In this document: positions 55,581-64,000 of the stretch, one piece after another
Position numbering within the stretch: the stretch's first letter is position 1
How the letters are laid out: each line of letters opens with the position of its first letter
Source of the DNA: Empedobacter brevis NBRC 14943 = ATCC 43319
Lineage (GTDB): Bacteria > Bacteroidota > Bacteroidia > Flavobacteriales > Weeksellaceae
Direction of reading: 5' to 3'
Length of the DNA: 64,000 nucleotides
Assembly (NCBI RefSeq): GCF_000382425.1
Contig: NZ_KB908307.1
Span: 1 to 64,000, forward strand
Notes under the pieces: generated by a model
What the model saw: only the letters and a program-made list of their open reading frames with translations
Database searches by the model: none
What the model was told of the DNA's origin: nothing
Made by a program: the position numbers and the translations under genes

Positions 55581-55895
55581 AATTTATTCAACAAAGAGGT
55601 TTATGGGTTGATGAACAATAAAACCAATTTTTCAGAAAAGTTCATTTGTCTTATGTTAATCCTCATTCAAAGGATTCTTCATTTTTTTGCCTCAAGGTTA
55701 TGAAACAGAATTTGTTAAAAAACCGAAAGGACAACGAAATTACCAAATGTGAACTTTTAACTGTAAAATTACTCGTAACCTTGTTGGAAAAATTTTAAAT
55801 ATAAAGACAGAATGCTAATCATCAATTTTAACACCTTATTAGTTTGATTTCTATTCTCTCCTTTATTTCTGCTATACCCAATTAAACCTAACCGA

Positions 55896-56924
55896 ATGAA
55901 AGAGAATAAAAAGATTACGATAAAAGATTTATCAAAATACCTCTCGTTATCTACATCTACCATATCACGCGCATTTTTAGAAAATCAAAATATTAATCCT
56001 GATACTAAAAAAAGGATATTAGAAGCTGCTAAAAAGTTTGATTATAAACCTAATCGGTTGGCTTTAAATTTGAAATCAGGACAAACTAAGAATATTGGGG
56101 TAATTGTTCCGGAAATGGTAACACCTTATGCCATATCTGTTATTCGGGGAATAGAAAATATCGTATATCCGAAAGATTATCAGCTTATCATAAAAGTTTC
56201 AGATGAAGACAAGAACAAAGAGAGGCAGAATATTCTATTCTTTGAAAACCTAAAGGTAGATGCTTTAATTGTTTGTACATGTAATGAAGCTGAAAATATT
56301 GATCTGTACCAAAAGTTAATAATGAACGGCACTCCGGTTATTTTCTACGACCGCATTCCTAATATCGAATTAAAAGCACCAAAAGTAATTGTTAAAGATG
56401 CTATTTATTCCTCATTAATGGTTGAACATTTAATAAGTACCGGAAAAAAAAGAATTGTACACATTTTAGGACCAAATACAATTCGGAATGCCAAAGAAAG
56501 AGAAATGGGCTACGATAGAATACTGAAAAAACATCAGCTACACGATGAACAATTAAAAGTGAGAGTTAAACAACTAAGTACATTCGATGGAAAAAAGGCC
56601 ATAGAAGAACTTATTCATAAAAAGATACCATTTGATGCCATTTTTGCTTTTTCAGATATTTTGGCCATTGGAGCGATGAATTTTTTATTAGAAAAAGGTT
56701 ATAAAATTCCTGAAGATATTGCTATTGCCAGTTTTTCGGGTACAATTTTATCATCTATGCTTCATCCTCAGTTGACGACTGTAGAATCTCCTCTAGAAGA
56801 AATGGGAGAAAAAGCTGCTCTACTGACACTGGAAAAAATAGAAAATCCGACAATCGAAAATAAAACGATTGTCTTGGATTCAAATTTAGCCTACAGGTCT
56901 TCAACCGGTGCTATTGAAAAATAA
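55896..56924 (+). CDS. LacI-family transcriptional regulator
   Basis: The 342 residues have the N-terminal LacI HTH (TIKDLSKYLSLSTSTISRAF, NINPDTKKRILEAAKKFDYK, PNRLALNLKSGQT) and a sugar-binding periplasmic-protein-like domain (NIGVIVPEMVTPYA, AFSDILAIGAM, IASFSG). It is the likely repressor of the lectin operon through the paired GGGAACGTTCCC operators 2.8 kb upstream. The effector is not known. Confidence 0.92.
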   Translation: MKENKKITIKDLSKYLSLSTSTISRAFLENQNINPDTKKRILEAAKKFDYKPNRLALNLKSGQTKNIGVIVPEMVTPYAISVIRGIENIVYPKDYQLIIKVSDEDKNKERQNILFFENLKVDALIVCTCNEAENIDLYQKLIMNGTPVIFYDRIPNIELKAPKVIVKDAIYSSLMVEHLISTGKKRIVHILGPNTIRNAKEREMGYDRILKKHQLHDEQLKVRVKQLSTFDGKKAIEELIHKKIPFDAIFAFSDILAIGAMNFLLEKGYKIPEDIAIASFSGTILSSMLHPQLTTVESPLEEMGEKAALLTLEKIENPTIENKTIVLDSNLAYRSSTGAIEK

Positions 56925-56947
56925 ATTATTTAATTTCAACGATTTGT

Positions 56948-57517
56948 TCATTTCTCTTTATCTAAAAATTCATCTGTAAAATATTGTTTTTTTCTATCTG
57001 AAGAAAATTTGTTCTGGTTATAATCTGACGATTTATTTTTCGGAATCGAAAGGGAATTCCATTCAGCATCTTTTAACAATTTTCCAATAAAAACGATTTG
57101 TCCTACATGATAAGGATAATGAGCCAATTGTCTGTTTATTGCTTCTATTACCGTGTGACCTTCATTTCTAATGTAAATAACCTGCTCTAAATCTTCCTCT
57201 TTTTTGATACGCTTTAAAGCATCAAACATACAATTCCAGCCTCTTTGCCATTTCTCAAGAAGCTCATCTTTTGATTGAATCTGAGCTTCAAATTCTTCGT
57301 CACGATTCCGCCATTCTTTTTCACCGTCTGTTGTCAAAAAATCTGTCCAACGAGACAACATATTACCTGAAAGGTGATTCACAATAATTGCAATACTATT
57401 TGAATTTTCATTGTACTGCCAAAATAAATCTTGTTCAGATAATTGCGAAAATGTTTTTTCACCTAATTGTTTATAATATTGAAACTGTTTGATAATTCCA
57501 TTCATTAAATCATTCAT
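56948..57517 (-). CDS. DUF1572/DinB-like protein
   Basis: This 189-residue four-helix-bundle protein has MNGIIKQFQYYKQLGEKTF, IVNHLSGNMLSRWTDFLTTD and INRQLAHYPYHVGQIVFIG, with three histidines in positions suited to a metal site as in DinB/YfiT proteins. ATG 57517 overlaps by eight bases the stop of the upstream small membrane gene, so they form an operon. Activity unknown. Confidence 0.85.
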   Translation of the reverse strand: MNDLMNGIIKQFQYYKQLGEKTFSQLSEQDLFWQYNENSNSIAIIVNHLSGNMLSRWTDFLTTDGEKEWRNRDEEFEAQIQSKDELLEKWQRGWNCMFDALKRIKKEEDLEQVIYIRNEGHTVIEAINRQLAHYPYHVGQIVFIGKLLKDAEWNSLSIPKNKSSDYNQNKFSSDRKKQYFTDEFLDKEK

Positions 57518-57704
57518 CTGCCGATTGTTTTTTATTAAATACAAAATGTTTTGTAATTCTTAATACAATATAAAGTACAATCAATACAATTCTATATTTG
57601 TATACTATTTCCAACCCTTTTATAGGAAAAAAATTCATTGAAAGAATGACGAATAATAAGAGGAGGAGTATACAATAGCTTAAAGGGTTGATTATTTTAT
57701 TCAT
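57510..57704 (-). CDS. Small membrane protein upstream of DUF1572 gene
   Basis: The 64 residues have two predicted membrane segments (SYCILLLLLFVILSMNFF and YRIVLIVLYIVLRI) and a charged end. Its TGA overlaps the start of the DinB-like gene, which supports that it is real. No family was recognised. Confidence 0.6.
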   Translation of the reverse strand: MNKIINPLSYCILLLLLFVILSMNFFPIKGLEIVYKYRIVLIVLYIVLRITKHFVFNKKQSADE

Positions 57705-57749
57705 ATTTGATTTTCAATTGAGTCATGAGATTTAATTTCTTATTCTAAT

Positions 57750-58265
57750 TTAATTTGCTCCTTGTAAATTCTTGTGGTTATGTTTTCGTTTATAATGTGT
57801 TTCTTTCAAGTTATGGTCTCCACTTATAATCGAAATATTCCCATCTACTTCAAACATTGCAAGCTTCACATCTTTTATTTTATCTACACCATGCTCACGC
57901 ATCGCTTCAAATAATTCTTCAGATGTTATTCCTAATTTACTTAACATGGTAAAATCGGCAATACCTTTGTGAATTAAAATTTCAGGTTTAGTTTCTAAAA
58001 GGTTTCTAATTTTTCTGTTTTTTAAAATTAGTTTCTTATAAATAAAATTTAAAAAGAACAGTACAAATGCAGCGATCAATCCTCCTTGTAAACTCGAATC
58101 CGGTCCTACCATCGCATTCTGAACAGCATTACTGATCAATAAAATAAGTACAACATCTGCTGTATTTAACTGGGATAATTCTTTTTTACCAAAAACCCTG
58201 ATGGCGATAATCATAAAAGCATATACTGCTATACATCGTACAACTATATTGAAGTAAGTTTCCAT
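57750..58265 (-). CDS. DUF421 (YetF/YcaP-like) membrane protein
   Basis: The N-terminal three-helix membrane part (VVRCIAVYAFMIIAIRVFGK; DVVLILLISNAVQNAMVG) is followed by a DUF421 cytoplasmic domain (KPEILIHKGIADFTMLSKLG; HGVDKIKDVKLAMFEVDGNI). Related proteins form small assemblies of unknown role in stress response. Length 171 is slightly below the usual 200-220. Confidence 0.85.
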   Translation of the reverse strand: METYFNIVVRCIAVYAFMIIAIRVFGKKELSQLNTADVVLILLISNAVQNAMVGPDSSLQGGLIAAFVLFFLNFIYKKLILKNRKIRNLLETKPEILIHKGIADFTMLSKLGITSEELFEAMREHGVDKIKDVKLAMFEVDGNISIISGDHNLKETHYKRKHNHKNLQGAN

Positions 58266-58299
58266 TTATTTCAATTTAATAAAACTAAAATATACAAAA

Positions 58300-58323
58300 A
58301 AACCGTTCAACTTGGAACGGTTT
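58300..58323 (-). terminator. Hairpin before M28 peptidase end
   Basis: AAACCGTTC and GAACGGTTT are followed on the minus strand by a T run. It lies upstream of the peptidase end and terminates the DUF421 transcript. Confidence 0.6.
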
Positions 58324-58332
58324 GCTTCATCA

Positions 58333-59241
58333 TTATTTCAAATATTTCGGTGCTTCGTTTTTCGTCATCATTTGATTTAAAACATGCCCGATTCCTTGTG
58401 TTATTTCTGAAAGATTTTCAAAATTAATCACCGATACTTCGTCATTTTTTTGGTGATAGTGTTTTTGATTTTCCATGTTTACGGATGATAAAGCATGTGA
58501 TACAACTTTATGGTTCACAAAATTTACGTTATCCGAACGGAAAAATAATTGTTGTTGTAAATAAGGATCATTTTCCACTTTAAATGTTTTAGAGGAATTT
58601 TTGTTCATCAAATCCATCAAATCCGAACGATCGCTCCCGGTCATATACACTTTACCTTCTCCAAAAGCAGATACAGTCCCGATCATTTCTAAATTTAACA
58701 TGACTTTCATATTGGGCAGATATGTTTGAAAGTTTGTATTCTCCACTAACATTTTAGAGCCTATTAGACCGATCTCTTCTGCATCAAAAGCCATAAACAT
58801 CATTGTTTTATTAACTTTTTTATCTTTAAAATAATCTGACAAAGCCATTACAGCAGAAGTTCCACTCGCATTATCATCCGCACCGTTATAAATCTTGTCC
58901 TCTCCTTTTTCATCCGTTCCGACATGATCGAAGTGCGCACCAACCGCATAAATATCTGTTGATTTTCCTTCTTTTATTCCACAAACATTTTGTCCCGTTT
59001 TACCTTTGTATTCAAATTCAATTAAATACGAATTCCCTACACATGGTTTTAGATGATTTTGCTTGAACTTTTCTGCAATAAATTCGGCTGCCAAACGATT
59101 TTCAGGAGTTCCGAATTTTCTTCCTTTCATCTCATCAGAAGCTAATTCTTCTACATATTTTTTCTGGTTTTCTTTAGAATATTGCGCATTGATTTGATTG
59201 AATGTAAATAATCCAATTGCTAATAAAGTATATTTTCTCAT
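58333..59241 (-). CDS. Secreted M28-family peptidase
   Basis: This 302-residue zinc aminopeptidase has a signal peptide (QINAQYS) and conserved metal ligands: AVGAHFDHVG (His), NGADDNASG (bridging Asp), FMAFDAEEIGLIGS (catalytic Glu and ligand) and a later His in NHKVVSHALSS. It releases N-terminal amino acids in the periplasm or on the surface. The M28 core is complete, and the gene is monocistronic. Confidence 0.92.
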   Translation of the reverse strand: MRKYTLLAIGLFTFNQINAQYSKENQKKYVEELASDEMKGRKFGTPENRLAAEFIAEKFKQNHLKPCVGNSYLIEFEYKGKTGQNVCGIKEGKSTDIYAVGAHFDHVGTDEKGEDKIYNGADDNASGTSAVMALSDYFKDKKVNKTMMFMAFDAEEIGLIGSKMLVENTNFQTYLPNMKVMLNLEMIGTVSAFGEGKVYMTGSDRSDLMDLMNKNSSKTFKVENDPYLQQQLFFRSDNVNFVNHKVVSHALSSVNMENQKHYHQKNDEVSVINFENLSEITQGIGHVLNQMMTKNEAPKYLK

Positions 59242-59309
59242 TTTTCGATATGTGATTAATTTAAGGAAAGATACAAAAAAGACCTCTTATAAAAACTATC
59301 TGTCATCAA

Positions 59310-59984
59310 TTACTTTCCTTTCTCAAACATCAAGTCTTTTACCTTTTCTTTATCTTCTTTTTCATTTTTAAGATCGAACATTGTTCCAAAGATTCTATCC
59401 CAGAATGTATTCGAAACACCAAATCCTAAGTCTTCATTTTTATAATGATGCAAATGATGATTACGCCAAAGCGGCTTCATGAATTTAAAAGGAGGTGCTA
59501 CAGCATGAATTAAATAATGCATAGAAGCATACAGCAAATAACCAATCATAAAACCGGGAAAAAAAGCAAAAGTATATTTCCCTAAAAGTAAATATTGAAC
59601 AAAAAATATAACAGAAGCCAATAAAATACTTGGCACAGGTGGCATAAATAAACGTTGTTTATCACGTGGATAATGGTGATGATTTCCGTGAAAAATATAA
59701 ACAATTCGTTTAAGACTTTCCTGTTCAGCAGTCCAATGAAAAAGATAACGATGAGCAAAATATTCAAACAATGTCCAGAATAACACTGCTCCAATAAAAA
59801 TAGAAATTACTGCTAAGGCAGATAAATCATACCGCGTAATTCCATAATACATACAGTAGGACAATAACGGGATATACATTCCCCAAATAACTGCGGGGTG
59901 ACCTTTGGTCAACATTTCTAAATAGTTGTTTTCAAATAGTTGCGCTTGTCCCTTATTATGTATCTTCTCAAATTTCATATTCAC
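59310..59984 (-). CDS. Fatty acid hydroxylase/sterol desaturase family membrane enzyme
   Basis: The 224 residues have four predicted membrane helices and eight-plus conserved histidines: LFEYFAHRYLFHW, HGNHHHYPRDK, MHYLIHAVAPP and WRNHHLHHYKNEDLG. This is the di-iron HxxxH/HxxHH layout of integral membrane hydroxylases (Scs7/FA2H type), so it probably 2-hydroxylates fatty acids of sphingolipids or other lipids. It stands 126 bp ahead of the citrate synthase gene on the same strand. Confidence 0.88.
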   Translation of the reverse strand: MNMKFEKIHNKGQAQLFENNYLEMLTKGHPAVIWGMYIPLLSYCMYYGITRYDLSALAVISIFIGAVLFWTLFEYFAHRYLFHWTAEQESLKRIVYIFHGNHHHYPRDKQRLFMPPVPSILLASVIFFVQYLLLGKYTFAFFPGFMIGYLLYASMHYLIHAVAPPFKFMKPLWRNHHLHHYKNEDLGFGVSNTFWDRIFGTMFDLKNEKEDKEKVKDLMFEKGK

Positions 59985-60059
59985 AAAATTTAATTTACTT
60001 AAAAATAAAGCTTTAACCTCTTTTAAACAAACAATCTTTAGAAATTAATTGTTAAAAAA

Positions 60060-60090
60060 AATCCGAAAATCATTGATTGATTTTCGGATT
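60060..60090 (-). terminator. Terminator after gltA
   Basis: AATCCGAAAATCA and TGATTTTCGGATT are separated by TTGAT, with a T run on the minus strand. Confidence 0.8.
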
Positions 60091-60112
60091 GTATACTAAA
60101 ATAAATTAAATC

Positions 60113-61396
60113 TTATCTTTTTTCAATTTCAACATAATCGCGTAATGGCGCTCCTGTATATAATTGACGAGGACGACCAATTGGTTGATTTGTTTCGCGC
60201 ATTTCCATCCATTGAGCAATCCATCCTGGTAAACGACCAACAGCAAACATAACAGTAAACATTTCTGTAGGAATATCTAACGCTTTGTAAATGATTCCTG
60301 AGTAGAAATCTACATTTGGATATAAGTTTCTTGATTTGAAATACTCGTCTTCTAAAGCCGCTTTTTCTAATTTTTTTGCAATGTCTAAAATAGGATCATT
60401 GATACCTAATTTATCCAAAACATTATCAGCAGCAACTTTGATGATTTTTGCACGTGGATCAAAGTTTTTATAAACACGGTGTCCGAATCCCATTAAACGG
60501 AAAGGATCGTTTTTATCTTTTGCTTTTGCTAAATATTTCTCAACATCTCCACCATCATTTTTGATCGCTTCTAACATTTCTAATACCGCTTGGTTAGCTC
60601 CTCCGTGTAATGGTCCCCATAAAGCTGAGATACCACCTGAAATAGAAGCAAATAAGCCTGCGTGAGAAGAACCTACTAAACGAACACTAGATGTCGAACA
60701 GTTTTGTTCGTGATCTGCATGTAAGATTAATAATTTATCAATTGCATCAATAATTACAGGATCTAGTTCTAAATCTTGACCTGGTTTTTTGAATAATAAT
60801 TGATAAAAGTTTTCAACGTAAGATAATTTATCGTTAGAGTAGTTTACTGGTAGACCTTTTATTTTTCTTTGTGTCCAAGAGGCTAATACAGGAAATTTTC
60901 CTAATAACGTAACCGCTGCACGGTACATATCTTCCGGAGAATTAACATCTACAACTTTTGGATTAAAAGCTGATAAAGCTGCTGTCAAAGAAGTTAATAC
61001 TCCCATTGGGTGAGCAGAACTTGGAAATGCATCTAAGATTTTGATTAAATCTTCTGATACATAGTTGTACTCGTTAATATCTGTTATAAATTTATCTAAT
61101 TCAGCTTGTGTAGGTAATTCTCCTTTGATCAACAAATACATTACTTCTACGAAAGAAGATTTTTCTGCTAATTGTTCAATAGGATATCCACGGTACATCA
61201 ATTTTCCTTCTTCTCCATCTAAAAATGTAATTTTAGATTCACATGCCCCTGTATTTTTATACCCTGGATCCATTGTGATTAATCCTGTAGCACTTCTTAA
61301 CTTGGAAATGTCAATAGATTTTTCGTCCATTGATCCCGTTGCAACCGGAAGTTCCAACTCATTTCCATTGTAATTTAATATTACCTTATCTGACAT
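60113..61396 (-). CDS. gltA: Citrate synthase
   Basis: This 427-residue type II citrate synthase condenses acetyl-CoA with oxaloacetate at the entry of the TCA cycle. The N-terminal beta domain has ITFLDGEEGKLMYRGYPIEQ. The catalytic His is in HADHEQNCSTSSVRLVG and GPLHGGANQAV. GFGHRVYKNFDPRAK carries the second His and the Arg of the active site, and the catalytic Asp lies in NVDFYSG. It neighbours enolase 80 bp upstream on the same strand, with a hairpin between. Confidence 0.97.
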   Translation of the reverse strand: MSDKVILNYNGNELELPVATGSMDEKSIDISKLRSATGLITMDPGYKNTGACESKITFLDGEEGKLMYRGYPIEQLAEKSSFVEVMYLLIKGELPTQAELDKFITDINEYNYVSEDLIKILDAFPSSAHPMGVLTSLTAALSAFNPKVVDVNSPEDMYRAAVTLLGKFPVLASWTQRKIKGLPVNYSNDKLSYVENFYQLLFKKPGQDLELDPVIIDAIDKLLILHADHEQNCSTSSVRLVGSSHAGLFASISGGISALWGPLHGGANQAVLEMLEAIKNDGGDVEKYLAKAKDKNDPFRLMGFGHRVYKNFDPRAKIIKVAADNVLDKLGINDPILDIAKKLEKAALEDEYFKSRNLYPNVDFYSGIIYKALDIPTEMFTVMFAVGRLPGWIAQWMEMRETNQPIGRPRQLYTGAPLRDYVEIEKR

Positions 61397-61446
61397 TTTA
61401 TAGTTTATATTATTTATTGCGTAATTTACACTTTTTTTATTAATTC

Positions 61447-61468
61447 AAGACTGACAAATATCAGTCTT
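61447..61468 (-). terminator. Hairpin between eno and gltA
   Basis: AAGACTGA-CAAATA-TCAGTCTT is followed on the minus strand by a loose T-rich stretch. It may end the eno transcript partially. Confidence 0.5.
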
Positions 61469-61476
61469 AAACAGTT

Positions 61477-62802
<1,326 letters not shown>

Positions 62803-62806
62803 TTAC

Positions 62807-62814
62807 CAAAAATA
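62807..62814 (-). promoter_or_regulatory. -7 promoter element of eno
   Basis: TATTTTTG on the minus strand matches TAnnTTTG, with TTG 20 bp further upstream. It suggests a single strong promoter and a short leader. The rest of 62815-62964 is AT-rich without further features. Confidence 0.55.
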
Positions 62815-62964
62815 ATGGATTTGTATAAGCTTTACAACGAAATTATTTTTTTTTAAAAATAATTTAAGGCAAAACTCATCTAAATAATTTATGCATGCAT
62901 AATTAATAAATATAGTTTCAATATAAAAATAAAAAGTTTAAGTTTTTTGAAACCATATCAATTC

Positions 62965-63414
62965 TTAATTCACAATTGAAATTGTACCATTCGAGTTTAC
63001 ATATACCTGGTATGTTCTTGGAGCCCGATTGGCCACCTTTGTTGGCTGTCCTGTTAATAACATCCATTCTGATCCATCTGCATCACAAACCATCTTAATA
63101 TCATCTTTTACATACAATGTCGTTTTTTCAGCTGGGCAAATATGCGGTGCATTACGATCATAAGCTTTATATCCTGATGCAGTACGTACCACAATAATAC
63201 CTCTTGTCCCTGCCGTTGCTCCAGAGACATAAATCCAACCTCCAGGATTATTAAGTGCTGAGTACAAAGGTAAATTTGTATTTATGATGACATTAACTGT
63301 TGTCGTAGGAACACAGTTGACTGTTCCATCGTCTGAATTACACGATTGAAAAATCAGTATAAACGCCATAAACAAGACCAGCTTATTTAGAATGATTTTA
63401 ATAAACTCTTTCAT
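62965..63414 (-). CDS. Lipoprotein with degenerate Rieske-like fold
   Basis: The lipoprotein signal ends ILIFQSCNSDDG. The C-terminal 90 residues run like a Rieske domain: PHICPAEKTTLYVKDDIKMV, then CDADGSEWMLLTG, then a beta-rich end. The two Cys occur at the right spacing, but both His ligands of the C-x-H...C-x-x-H motif are replaced (Ala and Asp), so no 2Fe-2S cluster is expected. Such cluster-less lipoproteins are found in other flavobacteria. Divergent from greA; function unknown. Confidence 0.65.
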   Translation of the reverse strand: MKEFIKIILNKLVLFMAFILIFQSCNSDDGTVNCVPTTTVNVIINTNLPLYSALNNPGGWIYVSGATAGTRGIIVVRTASGYKAYDRNAPHICPAEKTTLYVKDDIKMVCDADGSEWMLLTGQPTKVANRAPRTYQVYVNSNGTISIVN

Positions 63415-63439
63415 TTTTAATTTGGTATATATTTTTTAC

Positions 63440-63447
63440 TATATTTG
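63440..63447 (+). promoter_or_regulatory. -7 promoter element upstream of greA
   Basis: TATATTTG matches TAnnTTTG. TTTG lies 15 bp upstream (63421-63424), closer than usual. Transcription would begin near 63453. Confidence 0.45.
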
Positions 63448-63463
63448 TAATAGAAAAATAAAA

Positions 63464-63506
63464 TAGTCCTGCGCATATGTGTTAATATGTGTAGGATTAT
63501 TTTTTA
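63464..63506 (+). terminator. Terminator inside the greA leader
   Basis: TAGTCCTGCGCATAT and ATATGTGTAGGATTA pair with two or three G-U pairs around GTGTTA, followed by TTTTTT. It stands about 40 bp ahead of greA and downstream of its predicted promoter, so it may produce a short terminated RNA and attenuate greA. Confidence 0.6.
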
Positions 63507-63545
63507 TATGACTATTAATAAATATTTAATTAAACATTGTTGTTA

Positions 63546-64000
63546 TGGCAAATATACAATATGTAACGAAAGAAGGATTAGAAAAGTTGCGTGAAGAGCT
63601 TCATCAGTTAGAAACTTTTGAGCGTCCAAAAATTTCGCAACAAATTGCTGATGCACGTGATAAAGGAGATTTATCTGAAAATGCAGAATACGATGCTGCA
63701 AAAGAAGCTCAAGGAATGTTAGAAATGCAAATCGCTAAACTAAAAGAAGTGGTTGCGTATGCACGTGTAATCGACGAATCTAAATTGGATCATTCTAAAG
63801 TATCTATATTATCAAAAGTTAAAATAAAAAATACTGCTAACGGACAAGAATTAGTGTACACTTTGGTACCGGAATCTGAAGCTGATTTAGCTAAAATGCG
63901 CATTTCTGTGAATACCCCAATTGCAAAAGGTTTATTAGGTAAATCTCTTGGTGAAGTTGCAGAAATCACATTACCTAACGGAATGACTTTAAATTTTGAA
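63546..64000 (+). CDS. greA: Transcription elongation factor GreA (3' end beyond window)
   Basis: The 151 visible codons contain the coiled-coil finger (EGLEKLREELHQLETFERPK) with the tip acidic residues in ADARDKGDLSENAEYDAAKE, and the C-terminal FKBP-like domain (LLGKSLGEVAEITLPNG). GreA stimulates RNA cleavage in backtracked RNA polymerase. Only a few residues are missing. It is preceded by a leader with a terminator hairpin. Confidence 0.96.

Noticed and set aside
55581-55895. Decayed gene between the lectin operon and lacI
   Set aside because: Short open stretches in all frames are broken by stops and resemble no family.

Overview
The window comes from a low-GC member of the Bacteroidota, most likely class Flavobacteriia (Weeksellaceae-like). 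The signs are a type IX secretion C-terminal sorting domain, the TAnnTTTG -7 promoter element ahead of several genes, SCxx-type lipoprotein signals, RHS/DUF6443 proteins, and house-keeping genes of flavobacterial type (FabV, TruA, MnmA, GcvP, GltA, Eno, GreA). No rRNA or tRNA gene was recognised.

Layout. (1) 1 to about 12.3 kb is accessory DNA that looks like an integrative mobilizable element. It carries a large serine recombinase running off the left edge, an eight-site inverted binding array, an OLD-type ATPase/TOPRIM gene next to a PD-(D/E)xK (DUF4365) gene, an XRE regulator with a palindromic operator, a sigma-factor/TnpB-like pair with guide-RNA-like repeats, an oriT-like hairpin with two mobilization genes, and a decayed IS982 transposase. 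(2) 12.3-21.3 kb is a secreted polymorphic locus: a T9SS cargo protein, two RHS-type proteins (the second ending in an HExxH domain), a small lipoprotein that may be an immunity protein, and an orphan alternative RHS tip. (3) 21.4-64 kb is ordinary chromosome: transport, lipid and RNA modification, redox and central metabolism genes. It is interrupted by a LacI-operator/lectin operon at 53-57 kb and a predicted free-standing small RNA at 42.3-42.4 kb.

The most exciting locus is 6274-8577. An ECF-type sigma factor with an additional C-terminal helix-turn-helix is translationally coupled to a TnpB/Cas12f-like protein in which all three RuvC catalytic acidic positions are lost (Asp to Lys, Glu to Leu, and the C-terminal part absent). 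Immediately downstream lie two copies of a 70-72 nt structured scaffold. Each has its own -7-like element, ends in ACATATACAAC, and is followed by a different 16-nt sequence and then a shared TTTCAT. The simplest reading is an RNA-guided transcription system: a nuclease-dead Cas12f/TnpB finds a target through its guide RNA and delivers the dedicated sigma factor to start transcription there. It is carried on mobile DNA, and I found no target inside the window.

All functional statements rest on motif recognition by eye. No database search or structure prediction was run.
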